A program made the position numbers and the translations under genes. DNA of 64,000 nucleotides from contig BLSF01000010.1 in assembly GCA_012862575.1 (NCBI GenBank), positions 558,001 through 622,000 on the forward strand, given 5' to 3'. Below the pieces are notes generated by a model. It saw only the letters and a program-made list of their open reading frames with translations. It was not told where the DNA came from and made no database searches. This document shows positions 56,558 through 64,000 of this stretch, piece after piece; position 1 is the stretch's first letter, and each line of letters begins with the position of its first letter. This DNA comes from Parietichytrium sp. I65-24A. Lineage: Eukaryota; Sar; Bigyra; Thraustochytrida; Thraustochytriidae.

Positions 56558-59500
56558 ATGACTCGAAGCTCTTCGCGCAAGTCAGGAACAGTGGAGGTTG
56601 AAAAAGATGAGTCGCTGGAGCTAGATGTGCCGGTATTCCGGCCGACAATGGAAGAATTTAGCAACTTTTACGAGTACATGAAGGTGATCGAGAAAGACAG
56701 CAGGGCAGAGCTTGGGTTAGTGAAAGTGATCCCCCCATTCGAAAGCTGGTCATGGAAAGTGGACTCGAAACTTTTCGAGGAGTCGTCCTCCAAGGAAATG
56801 GAGAGGCTGATCAAACCGATCAAACAGTTTGTCGGAGGACGCAAAGGGGCGTATAGGTTGGACCTGACTGGGTCTAAAAGACGAACAGTTGCGCAATACA
56901 AGGAAGATGCGAAAACACATGATGCCAAGAGACCTGCTCTGGCTCGCTTGCCCGCAAAAGAGCAAAAGGCGTTTGTTGGCAGGCTTGCGGTCTCTTCTGG
57001 GAAAGAAGAGCAAGTGCGCTGGACTGGCGTGTGGGCGGATGCATATGCTGACATAGGGAGCGAAGCTCAAGGGGACAAGACTCGATCGTTCAGATTCTGT
57101 GCTAGTAAAGCCTTAGGGAATGGTTGGGAGTTTGATGGTTATTTCCAAACAGATGAAGAGGAGCAACTTGCATGCAAGTGCACTCTGTACACAATACCTT
57201 TCGCCTTGGACCAAACTCCAGATTCTTTTCAAGTTGCACCGGAGAAAGAGTGCCATCTTGAAGGATTTGCAAGATCGGTAAAAGGTTGGATGAGGCTGAG
57301 CGGGACATACACACCTGTTAATACATACACCGACCGGCAAGCATCAACGAGCCCAGAGTCCGAAAACAGTGACGACGAAACGGAAAAAGGCGCGCTGGGG
57401 AACTTTACTGTCTGGGAGACAGAATTTTCCGGCGAAGTGGAAGGCGGGGACGATCCTGATGAGGAAGCTTTTAGTATCGATGAGGCACAAGCGGATTTGT
57501 GGGAGAGAGACTGGAAGGTTATCGAAAATGGCTTTTGGGACTCGATGAATTCCACTGCAACGCCGCCGGTCTACGGCAGTGACCAGACCGGAACTGTTTT
57601 TGACTCCGCAGACGCCAACACTTGGAATCTGAACCAATTGGACACCATGCTACGAACGGGGTTTGCAGGCAAGCAAGCAAAAGGCATCAGCACCTCCATG
57701 TTGTATTTTGGAATGTGGCGAGCAATGTTTGCTTGGCACACGGAGGATATGGAGCTGAATAGTGTAAACTTCCTTCACGCCGGAGCCCCAAAGCTTTGGT
57801 ACTGCGTCCCGCCCAAGTATGCAAAGCGATTCGAAATCGCTGCACGCGCAGAGTTTGGCGATGAAGCAAACCGTTGCCCAGAGTTCATGCGACACAAGAA
57901 CATTATGATATCCACCTCTATTCTGAAGCGCGAGAAGATCCCGTATGTTCGAGCTGTACAAAAGGTCGGAGAGTTCATGTTCACCTTTCCTCGATCCTAC
58001 CACGGAGGCTTCAATTGCGGGTTTAATGTGGCAGAGGCCGTAAACTTTGCTACACCAAGATGGCTCGACTACGGCCGAAAGGCGAAGTGGTGCAAATGTG
58101 AAAAGTGGACCTGTAAGTTGTCTCGATTGAAGAGATATTCGCAAATTTAGAACCCAAAATGTCTCCTAACCACGGCTTCTCTGAGAACCTATAGTTCGAA
58201 TCGACCTGGACCAGTTTGTGGATGATGTTCGAAAATCCAATCCCAAACTGTTGCCTACTTCACCATTGGAAGGAGACTTGATTTGGCTTCACAAGACGGA
58301 CATTTCAGCAACAAAGAAACGCAAGAAAGGGAGTGCCAGAGCTTCGGAAAGCGTTCAAGCTTCTTCGGAGGAGGAAACGAAATCAGTAACGAAAATGACA
58401 GATGCGAATCAGAGGGCCAAATCAAATGTAACCATTCCTCCTGAAGACATAGCTTTGGATGATGATGACGTGGAACCCAATGAGTCGGGCACCCCAAATA
58501 TGAAAGCTGCATTAGATGCAGATCTAGAATTAGTTCCTCCGGAAACTGTACACGTCTCTGAAGTTGTGAGCCAAAATGTTGACATTGCCCCTGAAGTGGT
58601 CGTGGGAGAGGCTGTGACTGAAGAAACCGTGCCAGTCGAGAAGGCGGCTGAAGCTATCAGCGCGGAAACTGTAGCTTCAGTAGACAAGGATGTAGTGCAG
58701 CCAACGGATCAATCTGAGCCGGTGAAACCGGAACAATCTGATTCCGGAGAACGTTTGCACGCGTCTGAGGACACGCCACCTGATCCAGGGGTTGACTCTT
58801 CTCCGTCGGTAAGGCCAGTGGCCGCAGCTGCACCATCTCCGGAGAAGGCTGACAACGAGAACGCAAAAGAAGCAGACCCCAATCGGCGTGTCAGTCGTCG
58901 TATATCTTTGCGGAAAGAGCGGCTGGCCAAGGAGTCCTCGCACAACACCGAAAGTGGAGATGATGCGAAACCGTCTCCGAAAAGGCGTATCTCTGCCAAA
59001 AAGGGAAATAAAACTGCGAAAAGCATCTCTGCAACAGAATCGGCCACTGGTTCGGACGCCAACCAACAGAGCTCCTCTGTTGGTAAAGAAGAGGAGTCAT
59101 TCGTGGAAAAAGTACCCTCGAAAGCGCATTCGTCGTCACGTTCCCGAGGACTTGTTTCACGTGGTCGCGGACGCGGCGGCGCAAGAGGTCGTGGTCGTGG
59201 AGGCAGAGGCAGAGGTCGAGGAGGGTGTACACTGGGCGCATCTTCGTCCGCCGAGCCAAAGGCAACTCTCAAGAAAAGAAAAGCTGGAGATGAGAAAACG
59301 GCAGTTGACAAAGAACCTTTTAGCGATTGGTGTCTATGCCGGCTATGGCCTGGAAGAAGAGGCGCTAAATTCGCCGCGATACCTGCTGAGAAGGGATCGA
59401 GCAGGTCAGCAGCGATTCCTTTTGACCCAGAGCTTGATGAGTGGATGTGGCCATTTCAGTTTGAGGAGTTTAAGCGTCTTAAATCTCGGAAGCAAACGAA

Positions 59501-60053
59501 ACAGTTAGCACGGGCGAAAGATAAGAAGAGAGCGAAGGGTGCCGATCTGAAAAGACCTAGAAGCGAAAGCACGCAAAAATCGAGAAAGAAACAGAAGGAG
59601 AAGAAAAGGAAGAATGGATCCGAGGATACGGAAATACAGCACCTCAGCGCGGAAGAGGTTGCCGAAGCGAAGGCAAATATTCAGCGCCGCAAACTTCGCT
59701 GGGATCTTCTCAAGCTCACTAGAAAAGTCCGTTTGATGCGAAGGCGAGCGAAGATGTTTCTCTACATCCAGACAAATCCTTTTCTTCTCGCGCAGATCAT
59801 TGCACGGGCAAGCATGGCTGTTCCGCCGGCTCTATCCTCGCCCAAGACGACTGCATCTGCAAATCCCACGACTCCCAAGAGAAGCTACGTCCCTGCGATC
59901 ATCCCCACATCCCGTGTGGATCTCTTGAAGCGTCTCCAGCAGACCCGAAAAGACCGCCGCAAACTTCGAAGATCATTCGTCAAAAAGACATACTTGCACC
60001 CCGAGGCAAGCGCTGTCACTCCCGGGACTGAGTCTGCTGCGGAGACCTTGTAA
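56558..60053 (+). CDS. JmjN/JmjC histone-demethylase-like protein (one intron)
   Basis: An 1137-residue nuclear protein in two exons, 56558-58112 and 58195-60053. A JmjN domain (PVFRPTMEEFSNFYEYMKVI, about 25-70) leads to an unusual insert of ~280 residues that looks beta-rich plus acidic. The JmjC domain (about 355-500) has Fe(II) ligands His 394 and Glu 396 in WHTEDMELNSV and His 482 in YHGGFN. It resembles KDM4-type demethylases, with the CKCEKW Cys motif right after JmjC, but lacks PHD or Tudor domains. The second half is disordered, with an RGG/RGR box (about 870-890) and a Lys/Arg-rich helical segment. The predicted role is removal of methyl groups from histone lysines; the target residue is unknown. 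The frame opens upstream at a GTG; the first ATG is at 56558. Confidence 0.9.
58113..58194 (+). other. 82-bp spliceosomal intron in the JmjC gene
   Basis: The donor is GGACCT^GTAAGT and the acceptor is CCTATAG^TTCGAATC, with a CTAAC branch-like motif about 30 bases before the acceptor. Joining restores the frame (Trp-Thr-Phe-Arg-Ile-Asp) and removes an in-frame stop at 58148. Without splicing the JmjC and the C-terminal frame are separate. Confidence 0.92.
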
Positions 60054-60937
60054 TCTACAATATCCTCGACAAACAACTCGAATGCAACGCCCATGATAAT
60101 TCATCGAACCTCAAACTGTCTGAATTCTGTTGAAACCCTGCCCTTCTCATGCCTGCTCTACAGTTTCTTCCATTCTACCACACCGCGAATTCCCGACCAG
60201 ACAACACGAGCGCTTGCCAGTGTCTGGCGGTGAGTGCAATTCAAATCTCGGGGCTCACGAAGAGCCCTTTCACCTATGCAAGAAGATTCTTTACGGTCGG
60301 ATCTCCCATTTTTTGGTCGTTCAGCTCAATCTCTCTGTCTCTTTGACCCTCTTTCCATCATTCATTCTTTCCTATGCCACCATGAATGGAGAGGAGAAAA
60401 CAGGAAACAGGAAACAGCACCGATTACATTCATAGTCGTTTCATTCACAGCCGATTGATCTCGTTCTTCCAAAAGATCAATCAAACATGAACTCTTCAAA
60501 TCTTTTCTTTGCTCCAGCGCATGGAAGCATGTGCAAAGCATTGACAGTGGTAAACAAGGACACAGAAACAGATTCCATTCACTGCTCGCGCTAGACTAGA
60601 GATAGCAGAGCTCCAACTGAGCTGGCAATACACACTACACACACTACACACTCGCGTGCCATTACGTTTCATGTTTTTGCGTTTCGCGTTTCACACGATT
60701 CACACGTGTCACGCTTGACGTAACGTACTGTACTCGAGTACTTGAGAGTTTCGAGTACGCTGGGCCCGCGTATGTATCCGGCGGTAGAAGCCAGCCTCAA
60801 GCAGCGGCAGGTCTGCGGGGCGGAGGCAATAACAGCAAAGTTTGCGGTGAACAGTTGAACAGTTGAACAGCGAGAACGAGTAAGCTTTGCTCAGCCAGTG
60901 AGCAAGTGAGAAGTGAGCAAGCTTTAGAGGAGGGACG
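60054..60937. other. Intergenic region before dolichol kinase
   Basis: No supportable gene. It includes short ACAC/CACA runs (60628-60654) and AGTTGAACAGTTGAACAG just before the ATG. Confidence 0.55.
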
Positions 60938-62611
60938 ATGGACGAGAGAATGAGCGTGGACAACGGACTGCGCGTGGCTTTGGAGAGATGTGCGCTGATG
61001 GCGGGTGCTGTGCTGTCAAGTTTGCAGCTGGGTACGAACGCGCCTATGTGGGCCTTGGCGGGGCTGGTGCTCGCGTGCAGAGTGCGGGCGTTTGGGGAGA
61101 AGGAGGGTTCCATGCAGAGGTTTTCAATGCGCATGGTGATTCCTGAGAGGTGGGGTCGCACGGTGAGGTCGTCGGAAGATCAAGCGCCGGAGTATGCAGT
61201 GCTGATTGTGATGGTGGCAGCATCTGCAGAAACGGCGATGCTCCCGGCCGCGAATGCAGTGACACTGGCGCTGATAGTCGACTTGATGGTGAAAAAGGCC
61301 ACGGAGGACTTGAGCGGCGCCATGATGTGCGACTCTCTGTCGTTTGTGGGTGCAATGACTCTTGCTTCTGGCGACCTCAAGTCGACCAGTGCCGAAGTGG
61401 CGGCCGTCGTAGCGGCGGCTCTTTTGCTCAGAAGAGCACTGCTGGAGGCCTGGATTCGCGCGTTTCAAAAGTCGTTCACTGCGGGGGAAGCCACGTTGGT
61501 GGTGCACGGTGTCGCATTGGTAGTCGCGAGATTCGTGCGCAATGTCTATAGGTTTTCGCAGGGTGAAGAGCAGTCGGCTCTGGAAACGGCTCTGCACTGC
61601 GGGCTGTTGGGAGTCCTATCCTTCCCTGCGGTGATGGCCAAATACTTTGAGAAGTTCGCCGTTCTTGAAAACGAAACCGTTGGGGTGGACCCTAGGAGAG
61701 CTCGGCGAGAGTCTCAAGATGCGCCAGCACCAGCACCGGTTCAAGTAATTTCGTGGGATTCACCTCACCTTGGTCGTGGCGCCGCGCTTGGATTCTACAT
61801 AGCGCTTGCGGTGTGGCTAGGTATGTGCGTTTCGCCTTTGGCAGCTTCGATGCTTGGTGGCAAGAACCCGATCCTGTGGGTCCGTGACTACACTTTCGGC
61901 GAAGCACGGCACGGCTTGATTCTGCTGTACTGGGTGGGCTGTCTCGCAGTGGGGCTGCCACTAATTCATTTCGCGGCATCCCGGGACTCTGTTTTGCCTC
62001 TCATCATCACTAGAAAATTGTACCACCTGCTTGCACTTGCTCTTTTCGGGCCTGCGCTAGTGATCGCTCCGGAATTTTTGGCGCTCTCCTTGGGCATCGC
62101 TTGTGCATTGCTTCTTACAATCGAGTATGTTCGTATTTGCCGCATCCCCCCCTTTCGAAGGTGGCTTCACTACTACCTGCGGAGTTATACCGATTCGAGG
62201 GACGAAGGTACAACAATTTTAACACACATCTATTTGCTTCTCGGATGTGCTATCCCGCTCTGGCTTTATCCGTGCTGCGGAAATTTCGCATCCTTTGCTG
62301 GCTTAGTCATTCTTGGAACTGGAGACGCTGCAGGAGCTATGGTCGGATCCACATGGGGCAAAATCCGCTGGCCTGGCGGCCGCAAGACGGTAGAAGGAAC
62401 TGCAGCAGCACTGACCTCGGCTCTTTTTTGCCTGGCGCTTTTCTCACTGGCTATCGCTGAGAACCCGTTCGATCCAAAGCGCTGGTCTGCATTCTTCTTC
62501 GCGACGTTCCTTACCTGCATTTTGGAGGCATTTACAAAGCAAATTGACAACCTGATCCTGCCGCTCTTCTTCGCAGCCCTTCTAGCTGGAATCCCAACTG
62601 CATCGTCTTGA
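60938..62611 (+). CDS. DOLK: Dolichol kinase
   Basis: A 557-residue polytopic ER membrane enzyme that phosphorylates dolichol with CTP, feeding N-glycosylation and GPI/mannose donors. The C-terminal half has the family's conserved sets: TRKLYHLLALALF, DEGTTILTHIYLLLG, ILGTGDAAGAMVGSTWG, WPGGRKTVEGTAAAL, and LEAFTKQIDNLILPL. The N-terminal half is a more variable set of membrane helices, as in other dolichol kinases. Length and topology fit the human and yeast enzymes. The start ATG at 60938 is in a good context (GGACGATGG). Confidence 0.95.
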   Translation: MDERMSVDNGLRVALERCALMAGAVLSSLQLGTNAPMWALAGLVLACRVRAFGEKEGSMQRFSMRMVIPERWGRTVRSSEDQAPEYAVLIVMVAASAETAMLPAANAVTLALIVDLMVKKATEDLSGAMMCDSLSFVGAMTLASGDLKSTSAEVAAVVAAALLLRRALLEAWIRAFQKSFTAGEATLVVHGVALVVARFVRNVYRFSQGEEQSALETALHCGLLGVLSFPAVMAKYFEKFAVLENETVGVDPRRARRESQDAPAPAPVQVISWDSPHLGRGAALGFYIALAVWLGMCVSPLAASMLGGKNPILWVRDYTFGEARHGLILLYWVGCLAVGLPLIHFAASRDSVLPLIITRKLYHLLALALFGPALVIAPEFLALSLGIACALLLTIEYVRICRIPPFRRWLHYYLRSYTDSRDEGTTILTHIYLLLGCAIPLWLYPCCGNFASFAGLVILGTGDAAGAMVGSTWGKIRWPGGRKTVEGTAAALTSALFCLALFSLAIAENPFDPKRWSAFFFATFLTCILEAFTKQIDNLILPLFFAALLAGIPTASS

Positions 62612-63335
62612 ACCATAGTTCCTTGGAAGGGAAGACATTGATCCTGGTACTAGTCCCAACATTCAATCATGACCTCTTTTGTTCAATCTCCAAACCACAT
62701 CAAACTTCCGGCTTTCCAGCAGCAGCACAACCTCCACCTTGGTTCCGCTTCTAGCTCTCAGCTCTTAGCTTTCAGCATGCTGGCACTCACTCACTCCTCA
62801 CTCATTCACTGACCTTGAGAGCATAGAGCATATGCATCGGTTCCTTCCGTCCATAAACCCCAACCTCCTCTCCATCCACTCCATCTCGCCAATTTTCTTG
62901 CCATGATAACCAACCCCACATCGAGAGCATCGAGCAAGCCAAGCCACAGCACTATCGCATGCGCTAAGCTTATTTATCATCACAGCACATCACATCACAA
63001 CACAACACCACCTCTTAGCGAATACAGAGAACATGATACAATCAATCAGCAGAGACAGCAAGAGTAAGCAGAGCAAGCAGAGTATCGACGACATAAAGAG
63101 ACAGCGAGAGCAACAGAGGATAGAGGATAGAGAGAGACAGGGCAGTGGGCACAGTGGGCAGACAGTGGGCGAAGCCAAAGTCGAAGAAGGAGGTCTTGTC
63201 ATTGCCGGCCACATCATCACAAGACCGCAAAGCGAAGGTCGACCGATAGCTGAAGGCTGTGAAGGGACGTGCAGATAGTGCAGATAGAGGTGAGAGACTG
63301 TCGAAAGGCGAAGAAGTGCTGGAAAGGACCAAAAG
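62612..63335. other. Spacer before ArfGAP
   Basis: No supportable gene. It contains CACTCACTCACTC repeats (62786-62810) and CATCACAACACAACACC (62990-63010). Confidence 0.5.
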
Positions 63336-64000
63336 ATGGGAGACGACGCGGAGAAGGTGAAGAAGGCGCTGAGGGCGCTGCTTAAGATGCCGGAGAATCG
63401 CTTGTGCGCGGACTGCCCAATCAAAGGCCCGACATGGGCGAGCATCAACCTTGGCGTGTTTCTATGCCTGCAGTGCTCTGGCATACACCGCAACTTGGGC
63501 GTGCACATATCGCAGGTGAGGTCCACCGAGTTGGACACGTGGAAGCAGCCATGGTACGAGAAGATGAAGGAGATCGGTAATAAAAAAGCTAACGTGTTCT
63601 GGGAAGCGAACATGCCCAAAGATTACAGTGGCAGGCCGTCCGCTGAGGAGTGTGAAGCGCTGTCATACAAGATGAAAAAGTTCATCACTGACAAGTATGA
63701 AAAGAAGCTCTGGGTACCAAAGGAGGGCGCCTCGGGTGGCAAGGACGCAAAGAAGAGCAAGAAAAGCAAGAGTAAAAAGGCACAGCAGTCCGACAGCGAC
63801 AGCAGCTCCGATTCGGATTCGAGCTCGTCTTCGTCGTCATCATCATCTTCTTCGTCGTCGTCAGACGCACCTCCTGTCAAGACGACCAAGAAAAAGTCCG
63901 CTAAAAGCAAGAGCTCCAAGAAACCCGAAGCGGCGAAACCGGCGGGACTTGTCGCGAAGAAGAAGGAGGAGGAGGAGGATTTATTCGGAGATTTTGTGGG
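63336..64000 (+). CDS. ArfGAP zinc-finger protein, runs off the right edge
   Basis: At least 221 codons are visible, with no stop before the end of the window. An ArfGAP domain covers about residues 8-130. The C4 zinc finger is LCADCPIKGPTWASINLG then FLCLQCSGIHRNLGVH, followed by ISQVRSTELDTW with the catalytic Arg in GIHR, and by a Trp-rich helix (FWEANMP). The SMAP/stromal-type spacing and the tail (Lys-rich, then a poly-Ser stretch of about 14, then EEEEDLFGDF) suggest an endocytic or Golgi GTPase-activating protein for Arf, with a possible adaptor- or clathrin-binding motif (DLFGDF). The protein is truncated by the window, so the C-terminus is unknown. The ATG at 63336 is the first in frame. 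Confidence 0.93.
   Translation, partial: MGDDAEKVKKALRALLKMPENRLCADCPIKGPTWASINLGVFLCLQCSGIHRNLGVHISQVRSTELDTWKQPWYEKMKEIGNKKANVFWEANMPKDYSGRPSAEECEALSYKMKKFITDKYEKKLWVPKEGASGGKDAKKSKKSKSKKAQQSDSDSSSDSDSSSSSSSSSSSSSSSDAPPVKTTKKKSAKSKSSKKPEAAKPAGLVAKKKEEEEDLFGDFV

Overview
The window looks like nuclear DNA of an intron-poor protist, most likely a stramenopile and possibly a thraustochytrid (labyrinthulomycete). This is inference. The evidence is 26 mostly single-exon genes with moderate GC and two clean GT-AG introns of only 80 and 82 bp. A secreted protein carries a Pro-Ser-Lys-Ala / Pro-Thr-Lys-Ala linker of the kind common in stramenopiles. Cytosolic ribosomal protein uS17, Thg1, METTL5, dolichol kinase and PFK-2/FBPase-2 are clearly eukaryotic, and a JHY-like protein hints at ciliated cells. 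Gene spacers are rich in short tandem repeats (GA, CTT, CAA, TGAG, CAAT). Several open frames begin at TTG or GTG; for those I used the first in-frame ATG.

Layout. 1-20 kb: a membrane-anchored class 3 lipase-like protein (+), an MFS transporter (+), a hormone-sensitive-lipase homologue (+), a Gln/Tyr-rich JHY-like protein (-), a protein with five divergent calponin-homology domains (+), and a family III CoA-transferase (-). At 17.57-19.61 kb lies a complex array of ~840-bp repeats broken by two ambiguous N bases. It is followed by a LITAF-like membrane protein gene (+) with its own internal duplication. 21-32 kb: a PH-LIM-PH protein ending in a CaaX box (-), a polyproline-SH3-RhoGEF-PH protein (-) and a secreted GDSL esterase (+). 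32-45 kb: a fused mitochondrial 2-oxoacid dehydrogenase E1 alpha-beta (+), a tandem VWA secreted protein (-), a 2.3-kb gene desert, an orphan helical-repeat protein (-) with a degenerate repeat upstream, and bifunctional PFKFB (-). 44.8-54 kb: Thg1 (+) facing METTL5 (-), a CNNM-type transporter (+), a small orphan (-), and a membrane-anchored sialidase-like protein (+). 54-64 kb: ribosomal protein uS17 (+), a JmjN/JmjC protein with one intron (+), dolichol kinase (+) and an ArfGAP (+) that runs off the right edge.

The genes do not form one pathway. Several themes recur: lipid and acyl metabolism (three esterases/lipases, CoA-transferase, dolichol kinase), actin/small-GTPase signalling (CH protein, RhoGEF, PH-LIM, ArfGAP) and RNA modification (Thg1, METTL5). 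Many neighbours are convergent with very short 3' spacers (27 bp for Thg1/METTL5, 92 bp for the HSL/JHY pair) or divergent around 0.8-1 kb promoter regions.

I found no complete new defence-like or mobile system. The most unusual items are the repeat array with the neighbouring LITAF-like gene, the five-CH protein, the sialidase-like protein with Lys in place of the first catalytic Arg, and the JmjC protein with a large insert between JmjN and JmjC.
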